Positions 17,501 through 25,516 of a stretch of 64,000 bases of DNA are shown in pieces. The notes under the pieces are model-generated. The model had not been told where the DNA came from. It did not search any database and was given only the letters and a program-made list of their open reading frames with translations. Position 1 is the stretch's first letter. Every line of letters begins with the position of its first letter. This DNA comes from JBEKCP01 sp049509515 (GTDB lineage Bacteria > Planctomycetota > Planctomycetia > Pirellulales > Thermoguttaceae), in assembly GCA_049509515.1 (NCBI GenBank), contig JBEKZV010000007.1, forward strand, positions 52,444 to 116,443. The letters are read 5' to 3'. Made by a program: the position numbers and the translations under genes.

Positions 17501-20500
17501 GCCCCTGGTGGACCTCGTCTGGAAGCTGCGGGTGCCCAGCGGCTACGAGGTGGTCGAGACGGGCGGCACGCTGGTGACCGGCGACGTGGTCCGGCCGCTG
17601 CCCGCCCCGGCGGTGGTGGCCGCAGCCGCATTCATCCTTGGCGGCGGCATCCAGCCGCACTACGGCCTGGGGTGCGCCGCTGAGAAGTCCGCCGGCAAAG
17701 CCAAACCGAAGGCGGCCGCCCCCTATTACCAACATGACGACGTCGGCTACTTCCCGCCCGCGGAGTCCGCGCCGCGGCCCGACCCGAAGGCCGTGGAGAT
17801 CGCCGACCTACGGGACGAGAGTAAGTCCATGGCCAAGGCGGACGCCCCCGCGGCGCCGAAGGCCGACGAGAAGCCCGCAGACCGCCCCGACGCCGCACTG
17901 GACGAGGCCGCGCGCGTTGTCACGAGGGGGTCGAAGGCCGAACGCGCTGTCCCAAGCAAATCCCTCCTCGAGAAGGTTTACGGGCATGAGGAGGCGGGCG
18001 TTATTCCCGCCGAGGAGCCGCCGATCGTTTACCCGCCGGGCGACGTCTGGAAGGAGCTGACCGCGCGGCGGAAAGAGAAGTACAGCGCGGGCGAGTTGGC
18101 AAAAACCCCGGCGCCGGCAGCAAAGCCGGCGGAGAAGGCCCTCGGAGGCGAGGAGACCGCGCGGCCGGAGGGCGGGGACAAGGATTCTGGGGTGACGAAG
18201 GTTTATCCCGTGGCCGACCTCGTGATCCCGATCAAGAAGCTTTCCGGCGTTCGCAGCCTCAAGATCGCGGTCGAGGAGCCGCCGGACGGCGGGCAGGGGA
18301 CGCTCACGTTCCAGAGCCTCGGCGAAGAGCCCGTGCTGGAACTGACGCTGGCCCATCGCGGTCGGTTCGAGGCCCTCGGTTGGGCCTTGGCGTTGGCCCT
18401 GGGACTGTGGGGCATCGCCATCACCGGGCGGCCGGTCCGCCAGAAGGCGGCCCTGGTGCTGGCCGCCGCCCTGGCCGCCGCCGTGCTGCCGCTGGTGTGG
18501 GACAATGTGGCCGTGGCCTGGCAGTCGAACATGGTCTTCTACGCCGCCAGTCTCCTGGTGCCGTATTACCTCCTGGCCGGCGCCGTGCGGTGGATCGCGG
18601 CGTGGATCGGCAAATTATCCCCCCGACAGCAGTCGGGGGGCTTGCCATCCGGCGCCGCCACGACAGCGACCGTGCTGCTGGCGATTGCTGTGGCTGCGGC
18701 GTCCGCTCTCGCCTTCGCCGCGCAAGCCCGCGGCGGCGGCAACGACGACCCGTTTGGCAACTCGCCGGGCCCGGCCGCTACCGCGCCGCTCCCCAGCGCC
18801 CTGACCGCTCCCCCGCTCCCCACGACCGCCGACGGGCTCACGAAGGCACCAGCACAGGAGCACGTGGTCTTGGAGGAGGACCGCACGCCGGTCAACGTCC
18901 CGGACGACGCCGTCCTGGTGCCCTACGACGCCAAGTCGCAGACCGGCATCCGCGAGGCCGACCGGTTGTTGGTGCCCTACAGCCGCTACGTGGAGCTGTG
19001 GAACCGGGCGTATCCGGACAAGAAGATCGGCGATCGGCCCGTCGAGTGGCCCTATGCCCTGGGCGGGGCCTCGTATTCCTGCGCCCTGGAGGGAGACGAG
19101 TCGCTGCGGATCACCGGCCAGGTGGTGATCGATGTTTTCGCCGACGGTTACGCGAGCGTGCCGCTGGGCGTCCGCGGCGGCGTGCTGGCCCGGGCCGACC
19201 TGGACGGCAAGCCCGCCCGGGTGAGCGTGGCGAAAGGTCTCCCCTCTCCCACTGGGAGAGGGGCCGGGGGTGAGGGCCTTGTGGGAAAGACCACGGACGA
19301 ACCCCTTCTCCTCCTGCACGTTTCCGGCAAGGGCCGGCACACGCTGGCGGTCGAGGTCCGCTTGCGGCTTAGCAGGCAGGGCGGCTGGCGGCTGGCCCAG
19401 GGCATCCTCCCGGCCGCGCCGGCCAGCGGCCTGGCGATCCGCGTGCCGGCGGCCCACACCGAGGTCCGCCTCGGCCAGCCGCACGACCGCCGCACCCGCG
19501 AGACCCAGGCGGCCGACGAGACGATCCGCACGGCGCTGGGCCCGGCGGGCGAGTTGGCGTTGGGCTGGCGGCCCAGGATCGCCGAGGCCCAGGTGGACCG
19601 CGGCCTGACCGTCGAGTCGCTCGGCAGCTTCGACCTCCAGGAAGACGGCCTGCGGTTGGCCTGGCGGCTGTCGCTGGGCTTCCGCCGCGCCGAGCGGGAC
19701 GCGTTCACGCTCCTCGTCCCGCCCGACTACCTCGTCGAGAAAGTCAGCGGCAAGAACGTCCGCGGCTGGGAGGCCCGCACGGCCGACGGCGTGCAGACGG
19801 TCGACGTGTCGCTCTTGAAGCCGGCCAAGGACGCGGAGCAGATGACGGTCTACCTGTGGCGGGGCTGGCGGGCGCCCGAGGACCAGCCGGCCCAGGTCGA
19901 GGCGCCGGTGGTGACGGTCCGCGATGCGGCCCTGGCCAGCGGGCAAGTGACGATCCTGCGGAGCCCGATGCTGGAGGTTCGCACGCTGGGGCACGCCGGC
20001 CTGACGCGGATCGACCTGGTGGAGGGCCTGCCGGCCGACCCGGACCGCCCGGCCACGCAGCAAAGCGTGCTCGTATCGCGGCCGGTCGAGTCCTATCATT
20101 TCGCCACGATGCCCGCCACGATGCCCTTCCGGCTGCAGCTCTCGGCGGCGGTGGCCGTGACGCGGGCCACGGCGGACGTGCAAACGCTCCTGAAGGCGGC
20201 CGAGTATCAGCCGACCCTCGAAACCCGCGTGGTCTACCACGTCCAGGACCGGCCGGTCTACCGCCTGCGGCTCGTGCTGCCCCCGGACCTGTCCCGCGAG
20301 CAAATCGTGCTGGGCTGCCCGCACCAGTGGACGATCACCGAGGAAGCCAAGCGGCGGGTCCTGACCGTGGACTTGGCCGAGGGGCAGGAGGGGGACCTGC
20401 CGCTGGTGTTGACGGGCGTGCTGGGCTCGCCGCAGAAGGACCGCCAGTTGGCCGTGCCGCGCGTCGAGGTGCTCGATGTCCAGCGGCAGCAGGGCGCCGT

Positions 20501-23500
20501 GGTGGTGCAGGCCGACCCGGCGTTCGACGTGGCGGCCCGGGACCTGGCCCGCTGCGAAGAGGAGCCGCTGGGCCAGGTGTTCGGCTGGCTGCGGCCCGAG
20601 CAGCGGCCCGCCGCGCGGCTGGCTCTGCGTTATCTCCGCCCGGACTACGCCGGGGCGCTCCGCCTGGTGCCCCGCAAGCCCGAGGTCGCCTGCGACACGA
20701 TCAGCAACGTCCGCGTGACCGACCGGGCGGTGGAGACGACGATCTTCTTGAACTACACGATTGGCCGGGCGGGCATCCGCCAGCTTGCCTTCGTGCTGCC
20801 CGCCTGGATGGCCGATGCGCGGATCTCCACGGCGATGCTGCGGCAGAAGACGGTCGAGAAACTGCCGGCCCAAGCCCCCGGATTGCACCCCGGGGGTGAC
20901 GACGAGCCGCTGGTGCGCTTCCGCCTGGAGCTCCAGGACGACGTGATGGGGAGCCTCTTCGTCTCGGTCCAGGACGACCGGATGCTCTCCCGCGCGGCCT
21001 GCGCGGCCCCCGTGCCGCTGGTGGAAAACGTCCGCAACGCGAGCGACGCGTTCAAGGTGCGGGTCGATCATCAATACGTCACGCTGGAGAAGGCGGCCCG
21101 CGACGAGGTGGTCGAGGATCTTCCCCTGCACGGTCTGGAGCCGCTGGGCCGTCAGCAGATGGGCCGGCAGCAGAAGCAGTGGCAGTTCCTCTCGAAAATG
21201 CTCCCCAACGGGACGTACCAGGCGTACCTGGCGGACCAAACGGTCGAGCGCCCTCGGCTGACGTTCCATACGGTCGAGTACAAAGACGTCCAGACGGCCG
21301 GGGCGCGGGTGGACTTGGCCCAGACCGCCCTGGTGCTGGATGCCAACGGGGCATACCGGGCCAGGGTGACGCTGAGCCTGGACAACAGCAGCCAACAGTA
21401 CCTCGACATCGAGCTGCCCGAGGGGGCGGCCCTGTGGACCGTCCACGTGGCGGGCGAGCCGGCCAAGCCGGCCGCGGCCGGGGACTGTCCCGATTTTCGC
21501 GGGCCCTCCCGAAGCGACGATGCCCCGGCCCGCGAAAATGGGACTGTCCCCCTCGGCGGCCCTCGCCACGTCCTCGTGCCCATTCTCAAAACGGCCCGCG
21601 GCGACCCGAACTACGAGGTCGTCCTGAAGTACGGCGGCAAGCTGCCGCCGCTGGGCCGGCTCGGGCGGGTCCAATTCCCCCTGCTCGGGACCCTGAAGGC
21701 CCTTCCCGGCGGAAAAGAGGTGGGCATCGAGCGGAGCGTCGTCGAGGTCTACGTGCCCGACACGTACCAGTGGTTCAATTTCAGCGGCACCATGCACCTG
21801 GTCGAGGAGGCCGACGTGCGGGCGAGCCTGCTCCTCTCGGAGGTCAAGCAGGGGCAGCGGCTCCTGGAGACCGCCCGGCAGGCCGCCGACCCCTTCGCCA
21901 AGGCCCGCGCAATGTACAACCTGAAGAGGCAAGCGGGAAAGATGCGAGCGGAGGAGGGGGAGCAGCAGAATTACCGGGGCGTGGCCGCCAATCCGAACCT
22001 CCAACAGGCCCTGGCCGTGAACAAGGAGACGCTCCAGGAGGCCGAAAAGCAGCTCATGGACGCCGAGCAGGACGAAAAACGGCAGGCCGGCCAAAAGCAG
22101 ACCGTGGTCCTCGACAACCGCAACGCGATGACCGACCTCGTCGCGCAGAACTCCGGGGCGATCGCCAGCGGAACGCAACTTGACGTCGGCTCCGGCGGCA
22201 CCGTGCAAACAAACAACGGCACCCTGCAACTTGCCAACGGCACGCTGGTGCTCAACGGCAACAACACCTACTCCGGTGGGACGACCGTCGCCGCCGGCGG
22301 GATGTTGGCGATTGCCCAGCCGCCGGCACCGCCGCCCGCGACGGCCAACGTCAACGGCGGATGGATCGCGGCCAACCAGCTCTCCACCTACAACCCACCT
22401 GGCCAGGATGGCAGGTCGAGCGGCGCGGCGGAGGCGCAGACCGGCAGGCTGATGTTCGGGGTGGGCGTGACCAGCGAATCGGGCCTTACTGGCAAGATTG
22501 TCTTGGACGAGCAAAACCAGGGCGCTGTGCCGACCCCCGGGCACCTTGCCAAGAATTCCTACACCGGCACCCCCGGTATTACCGCCAGCGGCGCGGGCAG
22601 CCTCGAGGTGTCGGCCGGCACCTTGGCACTGGCGCCGAACGCCCCGGTCCCCGTCGCGCCCCAGGCCAGCAGCTCGTTCTCGGTATCGGGCACCGTCGTC
22701 TCCAACGGCCAGCCGGCCGCACCGCAAGTCGTGCCGGAGGGGGGCGGAAAATTTGCGGCCGCGGCCAACCCGACATACGCGGGCAACACCACCATCAACG
22801 CCCCCGTGGAAGCAGAAGCGCAACTCTACCAACAGAAGCTCAATGCCGGGTTCGGCGGCACGCCCACCCCGTTCTCCGGCATGGGAATCGGGGGCCTTGG
22901 AGCCGGCGGAGGCTTTGGAGGCCGTGGAGACGTGGCCATGTTCTCCGCCCCAACGCGGCGCCCCCTGCTGGAGGCCCGCGGGCAGGAATTCAACAGGATC
23001 GCCGGGCCCGCCCCCGCGGGAAGCCCGGCGACCACGCCGGCCCAGCCGCAATCCGCTGGGGAGCCTCAATTCCAACCGCCGGCGCTCGCGATGGCCGTTG
23101 GACAGCCGCAGAGCCTGACCGTGGCGAAGCCCGGATACGTCCCCGCGGCTCCGGCCGGGCTGGCGAGCCTCGATTTCGAGCTGCCCGAGCGGGGCCGCCT
23201 CTACCGCTTTATGACCCCCAGGGGCGAAGCGGAGTTGGCGGCCCAGGCCGTCTCGACTGCCTGGCTTGCGCGGCTGGGCAGCCTCTCGGCGATCGGGGTC
23301 CTGGTGCTGGTGGTCTACGGTTTCGCCCGGGTCGCCCGCCGCACAAGTTTCTCGGGCCTGCGGACCCGCACCGCGGCCGTGCTCCTCGCGCTCCTGGGGC
23401 TCTTCTCGCTCCTGGTGGGCGTGTTGCCGCTGGCGGGCCTGGCCTGCCTGGTGATCGGCATCGTGGCCCTCGTCAAGCTTCACCGCCGCCGCCGCCAGCC

Positions 23501-23516
23501 GGCCTCCGCCGCGTAA
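14580..23516 (+). CDS. Giant exported protein with two fused modules and a PATR-like segment
   Basis: The protein is 2,978 residues from the ATG at 14580, which places a signal peptide (AAAALLTLLTLLAPALAGG) at the N-terminus. Module 1 starts near residue 42 (EILVPFSDLNVILENQ, then RAEYDALVKKAK). Charged linkers, VYPVADLVIPI and four membrane segments follow (about 1264-1383). Module 2 starts near 1443 (DAVLVPYDAKSQ, LLVPYSRYVELWNRAY). A coiled-coil-like charged stretch near 2440-2510 leads into a Gly/Asn-rich segment with LNGNNTYSGGTTVAAGG, the pattern of autotransporter-associated repeats. Two or three membrane segments lie at about 2898-2971. The ORF contains seven dispersed repeats, all in frame. 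It looks like a fusion of two paralogs of the upstream gene. Function unknown. ATG 14436 is an alternative start. Confidence 0.8.
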   Translation: MRDHATHGARVAAAAALLTLLTLLAPALAGGPDPQPPEKVREILVPFSDLNVILENQPRRVLLSRAEYDALVKKAKTASETHGPKAPGAWSAVLASAEYQVTTEAEQARFSGTLAIDVLEDGLHAVPLDLGGVGLVAAKLDDREAPIGRGPDGRLSLLVEGAGRHRLALEMIGPLETTSAQQVLNFRLPQGAAGRMTLTVPGDVELKSGAAVLSRRRDEAAGVTRFDLLPPAGQTTILLSLNSHLQRLQQVVAAREVLVDEVTEACERLHASLTLVVLHRAVDRFRFVVPPGFEITQITSPLLSRWDVVEEAGRKVANVRLREQTVEPVVLSIAAVRAPAVVRDWQFPHLEVLDVVSQVAILGLLVQEHWKAESLVPQGLLAIDASVLSRAVPATLLRPEPGSAAVRAVAAFYAPQAKYTLGANFKKPEAEMGVTSGVLLVLAEKGCEVRGGLTLVPETEKQFSFDLSVPAGWQVTSVTGPDGKPLAMETYAPVEGPGHIRVRLPQGIAPGRPCPVRFSAVSTPAGWLDDWKARKVEFPVFAVAGASSDEGAAAAVAQDDIEVRPDRLDHLVPLTEPEKAKYGLAGVATGLAYRYEKPGYAATLSVERTRPRLTARTFSFFQVKPEGLAAHYELIYQVDDARTRRLALLLPLSTPQSLRIYGLGDLPVKEYTPKPAGRWRQWNVLLGEGRRGELRLAVDFEVPLPKSRIPNPQSPIPSNVSGTLRVPLAGGTRSVPDTLQGGEGAPGAAPSTSALLLGYPLPLVRAEDVVYQTGNVAVEGSPELDIQIHTEARRADVGQLAAAEKPPGRRLLGNFAFIGPPPDVDIDVLRHPAYDLAPAIIQRAELITNLSADGTSQTQADFRLRTKALFLEIRLPVGADLWSVELDGRPLKPQQEQGSLLVGLPAGPENSANVTRSLRLVYQLSPLPPGEAPKGYPGVRAGVRAAALGVLGRVRMPAPRLAFRAARDAEAVDLPLVDLVWKLRVPSGYEVVETGGTLVTGDVVRPLPAPAVVAAAAFILGGGIQPHYGLGCAAEKSAGKAKPKAAAPYYQHDDVGYFPPAESAPRPDPKAVEIADLRDESKSMAKADAPAAPKADEKPADRPDAALDEAARVVTRGSKAERAVPSKSLLEKVYGHEEAGVIPAEEPPIVYPPGDVWKELTARRKEKYSAGELAKTPAPAAKPAEKALGGEETARPEGGDKDSGVTKVYPVADLVIPIKKLSGVRSLKIAVEEPPDGGQGTLTFQSLGEEPVLELTLAHRGRFEALGWALALALGLWGIAITGRPVRQKAALVLAAALAAAVLPLVWDNVAVAWQSNMVFYAASLLVPYYLLAGAVRWIAAWIGKLSPRQQSGGLPSGAATTATVLLAIAVAAASALAFAAQARGGGNDDPFGNSPGPAATAPLPSALTAPPLPTTADGLTKAPAQEHVVLEEDRTPVNVPDDAVLVPYDAKSQTGIREADRLLVPYSRYVELWNRAYPDKKIGDRPVEWPYALGGASYSCALEGDESLRITGQVVIDVFADGYASVPLGVRGGVLARADLDGKPARVSVAKGLPSPTGRGAGGEGLVGKTTDEPLLLLHVSGKGRHTLAVEVRLRLSRQGGWRLAQGILPAAPASGLAIRVPAAHTEVRLGQPHDRRTRETQAADETIRTALGPAGELALGWRPRIAEAQVDRGLTVESLGSFDLQEDGLRLAWRLSLGFRRAERDAFTLLVPPDYLVEKVSGKNVRGWEARTADGVQTVDVSLLKPAKDAEQMTVYLWRGWRAPEDQPAQVEAPVVTVRDAALASGQVTILRSPMLEVRTLGHAGLTRIDLVEGLPADPDRPATQQSVLVSRPVESYHFATMPATMPFRLQLSAAVAVTRATADVQTLLKAAEYQPTLETRVVYHVQDRPVYRLRLVLPPDLSREQIVLGCPHQWTITEEAKRRVLTVDLAEGQEGDLPLVLTGVLGSPQKDRQLAVPRVEVLDVQRQQGAVVVQADPAFDVAARDLARCEEEPLGQVFGWLRPEQRPAARLALRYLRPDYAGALRLVPRKPEVACDTISNVRVTDRAVETTIFLNYTIGRAGIRQLAFVLPAWMADARISTAMLRQKTVEKLPAQAPGLHPGGDDEPLVRFRLELQDDVMGSLFVSVQDDRMLSRAACAAPVPLVENVRNASDAFKVRVDHQYVTLEKAARDEVVEDLPLHGLEPLGRQQMGRQQKQWQFLSKMLPNGTYQAYLADQTVERPRLTFHTVEYKDVQTAGARVDLAQTALVLDANGAYRARVTLSLDNSSQQYLDIELPEGAALWTVHVAGEPAKPAAAGDCPDFRGPSRSDDAPARENGTVPLGGPRHVLVPILKTARGDPNYEVVLKYGGKLPPLGRLGRVQFPLLGTLKALPGGKEVGIERSVVEVYVPDTYQWFNFSGTMHLVEEADVRASLLLSEVKQGQRLLETARQAADPFAKARAMYNLKRQAGKMRAEEGEQQNYRGVAANPNLQQALAVNKETLQEAEKQLMDAEQDEKRQAGQKQTVVLDNRNAMTDLVAQNSGAIASGTQLDVGSGGTVQTNNGTLQLANGTLVLNGNNTYSGGTTVAAGGMLAIAQPPAPPPATANVNGGWIAANQLSTYNPPGQDGRSSGAAEAQTGRLMFGVGVTSESGLTGKIVLDEQNQGAVPTPGHLAKNSYTGTPGITASGAGSLEVSAGTLALAPNAPVPVAPQASSSFSVSGTVVSNGQPAAPQVVPEGGGKFAAAANPTYAGNTTINAPVEAEAQLYQQKLNAGFGGTPTPFSGMGIGGLGAGGGFGGRGDVAMFSAPTRRPLLEARGQEFNRIAGPAPAGSPATTPAQPQSAGEPQFQPPALAMAVGQPQSLTVAKPGYVPAAPAGLASLDFELPERGRLYRFMTPRGEAELAAQAVSTAWLARLGSLSAIGVLVLVVYGFARVARRTSFSGLRTRTAAVLLALLGLFSLLVGVLPLAGLACLVIGIVALVKLHRRRRQPASAA
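16695..16731. repeat. Family D repeat inside the giant gene
   Basis: Three AATCCCC units in a row (CCCAATCCCCAATCCCC) are translated as part of about residues 706-718 (RIPNPQSPIP). The same unit occurs in the histidine kinase gene at 44380-44541. Confidence 0.85.
16738..16791. repeat. Family E perfect palindrome inside the giant gene
   Basis: Two perfect 22-nt inverted arms (each containing GGCACACTCCGTGTGCC or its complement) flank a 10-nt spacer. The 54-nt element is exactly 18 codons and is read as VSGTLRVPLAGGTRSVPDT. It directly follows the family D units. Confidence 0.92.
17349..17413. repeat. Family B repeat inside the giant gene (B1)
   Basis: CTCCCTCCGGGAGAGG, then GGGTACCCGGGGGTGAGGGC, is translated as LSPLPPGEAPKGYPGVRAG, about residues 924-945. 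Copies occur at 19238, 31260 and 32225. Confidence 0.88.
18619..18640. repeat. Family J hairpin inside the giant gene
   Basis: The stem CCCCCCGAC/GTCGGGGGG with loop AGCA is translated as SPRQQSGG between two membrane segments (about residues 1347-1354). An identical stem lies after apbE. Confidence 0.85.
19238..19278. repeat. Family B repeat inside the giant gene (B2)
   Basis: CCCCTCTCCCACTGGGAGAG, then GGGCCGGGGGTGAGGGC, is translated as LPSPTGRGAGGEG, about residues 1553-1567. It interrupts a stretch otherwise shared in style with module 1. Confidence 0.88.
20875..20896. repeat. CCCCCGG hairpin inside the giant gene
   Basis: The stem CCCCCGG/CCGGGGG with a short loop (ATTGCACC) is translated as APGLHPGGD, about residues 2098-2106. 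I see no second copy in this window, so its family status is uncertain. Confidence 0.55.
21481..21551. repeat. Family C palindrome inside the giant gene (C1)
   Basis: Outer arms GGGACTGTCCC and inner arms TTTTCGCGGG/CCCGCGAAAA form a 71-nt palindrome. It is translated as DCPDFRGPSRSDDAP, then ARENGTVPL, about residues 2301-2324. A related copy lies in the membrane-TPR gene at 36928. Confidence 0.9.
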
Positions 23517-23776
23517 CCGGCGCCGATAATCGCGCTCGGCAACCCGGCATTGCGACGCGGGGTAAAGCGAGAATATCGGTTCCGGATGAGGGAATCTCAC
23601 GCAAAGGCGCCAAGCCGCGAAGTCGCAAAGGAGAATTCAGTCTTGTCTCCTTTGCGGCTTGGCGCCTTTGCGTGAAATCATGAACAACACCGCGTTGCCC
23701 TTCCGACAGACCGTTTTGTGCCGAGCGGCCGTTTGCAAGACAAATAGGGTACGTCGACGGTACCCATTGACCTGCC
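23517..23776. repeat. Gene-free gap with family F inverted repeat
   Basis: The 260-bp gap between the giant gene and the convergent flavoprotein gene holds a family F element at 23598-23674. Its 21-nt perfect arms contain GCAAAGGCGCCAAGCCGC and the complement GCGGCTTGGCGCCTTTGC, with a 35-nt spacer. A further half-copy starts at 23811, inside the flavoprotein gene. I see no gene here. Confidence 0.9.
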
Positions 23777-25513
23777 CTACATTTTCTTCTCGTCTTCCCC
23801 CCCAAGGCCCGGCGGCTTGGCGCCTTTGCGTGAAATCTCTCCCGACGGAGCGTCCTTCCACGCCAGGGCGGCGGTGGGGCAGGCGGCCACGCATTGGGCG
23901 GCCACCTTGGTGAGGGCCTCGGCCAGGGAATGGCCCAGGGGCACGCCGATCCGCACGTCGAAGCCGCGGCCGATATAGGCGAGCCCGAGCTTCTCGCCCG
24001 AGGCTGCTGCAATCTGCACGCACAGCCCGCAGTCGATGCACTTGCCCGGCTCGTAGATCACCTCGGCGTGCTGGGCGTCCTGTTGGAATCGCCGCCGCTG
24101 GGTCTTGTAGCGGCGGGGGTCGGCGGCGTAGAGGGCGGCGTAGCGGCGGAGCTTGCAGGAGGCCAGGCCGCGGCAGTCGCAGTGCAGGCAGCGGGCGGCC
24201 TGCTCGGCGGCAACCTGTAAGGTGGGACGAGCAAACCGCGCTGGTGGTGGGACTTCGGTCGCGGGTGCACGATCCGCCCCGCAGCCGTGGGGCCCCGCGG
24301 CTTGCGTAGTCCCACCAGCCGCCTGCGCGACCTCGTCCCATCCTGCATCTAAGGGTATTTCCCCCCGCGGGGCCTTGCCCGCCAGCCCGGCCAGCAGCTC
24401 CAATTCGGGCTGCTCCATGCGGCCGATCCGCGTGCTGAACGGTTGCTGCGGCGCCGCCTGACCGGAGAGGAACTGGTGGATCGACTGGCTGGCTTCCCGG
24501 CCGTCGGCGACGCTGCGGACGACCATGCCCTTGCCGCGGATCGCGTTGCCGGCGGCGAAGAGGCCCGCTGCGTCCGCGGCGAAGGTCTGCCGGTTGACCG
24601 TCAGCCCCAGCGGGCCGGCGGGCAGTCCCCAATCGGCGGCCTGGGCGGCGGACCCGGCCCCCGTGGCCACCAGCACCGCATCGAACGTCCGCCGCAGCTC
24701 GGCCGGCGCTACGTCACGCCCTACGCGGCAGCCGGTGCGGACCTCGATCCCCAGCCGCGCGATCTGGGCGATCTCGGCCTCCAGGACCTCGCGGGGGAGT
24801 ACGTCGGGCGACGTCTCGCGCACGAGGCGGCCGCCCAGCCGGTCGCTCTCCTCGAAGATCGTCACGCCGTGGCCGTGCTGGGCGAGGTAATAGGCGGCGG
24901 CCAGCCCGGTCGGACCGCCGCCGACAATGGCCACCCGCCGGCCGGTGGCGGGCTGGCAGGCCGGCCGATAGGGCGCGGGGGAGGCGAGGTCCACGTCGGC
25001 CACGCACCGCTTCAACTGGCAGATCGACACCGCGCCGCCCAGGGCGGCCCGGCGGCAGGCCTTCTCGCACGGGGCGGGGCAAATCCGGCCCAGGACGGCG
25101 GGCAGGGCGATCCGTGCCTTGACCGTGGCAATCGCCCCCGGCAGGTCCCCGGCGGCAATCTGCCGCAGCATCAGCGGGATGTCCATCTCGGCCGGGCAGG
25201 CGAACCAGCAGGGGGCCAGGCAGTCGCCCAGGTGATCGCTCAAGAGCAGTTCCAAGGCGCTGCGGCGGGCCTGGCGGACCTCGTCCGTCTCGCTGGCCAC
25301 CTCCATGCCCGCCGCCGCCCGGGTGGCGCAGGCCGGCACGAGCCGCTCGCCCTGGCCGATCTTCACCAGGCACACCAGGCACGAGGTGGCCGGCTCGCGG
25401 CCCTTGAGGTAGCACAGCGTCGGGATGTCGATCCCCAGTTTCTCGGCCGCATCGAGGATCGTCGCCCCGGCCGGGACTTCGACTTCGCGGTTGTCGATCG
25501 TTAGTTTCGGCAT
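23777..25513 (-). CDS. NuoG/GltD-like iron-sulfur flavoprotein
   Basis: The 578-residue cytoplasmic oxidoreductase subunit has an N-terminal [2Fe-2S] domain (Cys34, Cys45, Cys48, Cys62, as in NuoG). A GltD-type iron-sulfur helical domain follows (CLAPCWFACPAEMDIP, RICPAPCEKACRR). An FAD/NAD(P) Rossmann domain reads VAIVGGGPTGLAAAYYLAQ, and a C-terminal ferredoxin motif reads CIDCGLCVQIA with a downstream CPTAAL. It starts 3 nt after the NuoEF fusion stop, so the two are one transcription unit and probably one complex. Repeat A3 is translated in frame at about residues 389-432, and the C-terminal tail (EISRKGAKPPG) comes from repeat F2. GltD/NuoF-type pairs occur in electron-bifurcating enzymes; the catalytic partner is not evident here. 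Confidence 0.85.
   Translation of the reverse strand: MPKLTIDNREVEVPAGATILDAAEKLGIDIPTLCYLKGREPATSCLVCLVKIGQGERLVPACATRAAAGMEVASETDEVRQARRSALELLLSDHLGDCLAPCWFACPAEMDIPLMLRQIAAGDLPGAIATVKARIALPAVLGRICPAPCEKACRRAALGGAVSICQLKRCVADVDLASPAPYRPACQPATGRRVAIVGGGPTGLAAAYYLAQHGHGVTIFEESDRLGGRLVRETSPDVLPREVLEAEIAQIARLGIEVRTGCRVGRDVAPAELRRTFDAVLVATGAGSAAQAADWGLPAGPLGLTVNRQTFAADAAGLFAAGNAIRGKGMVVRSVADGREASQSIHQFLSGQAAPQQPFSTRIGRMEQPELELLAGLAGKAPRGEIPLDAGWDEVAQAAGGTTQAAGPHGCGADRAPATEVPPPARFARPTLQVAAEQAARCLHCDCRGLASCKLRRYAALYAADPRRYKTQRRRFQQDAQHAEVIYEPGKCIDCGLCVQIAAASGEKLGLAYIGRGFDVRIGVPLGHSLAEALTKVAAQCVAACPTAALAWKDAPSGEISRKGAKPPGLGGEDEKKM
23811..23832. repeat. Family F half-element at the flavoprotein C-terminus (F2)
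   Basis: GGCTTGGCGCCTTTGCGTG matches the right arm of the element at 23598-23674. It codes for most of the last twenty residues of the NuoG/GltD-like protein. Confidence 0.85.
24217..24345. repeat. Family A variant inside the flavoprotein gene (A3)
   Basis: The ends GGTGGGACGAGC and CCTCGTCCCATCC and the inner arms GGTGGGACT/AGTCCCACC give the same nested plan as A1 and A2. The element is translated in frame, with residues such as GWDEVAQAAGGTTQ and RFARPTLQ. Confidence 0.8.
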
Positions 25514-25516
25514 GGG

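Noticed and set aside
18615..23600. 1,661-codon minus-strand frame opposite the giant gene
   Set aside because: It is rich in Arg, Gly, Leu and His with no domain, and is a mirror of GC-rich codons on the plus strand.
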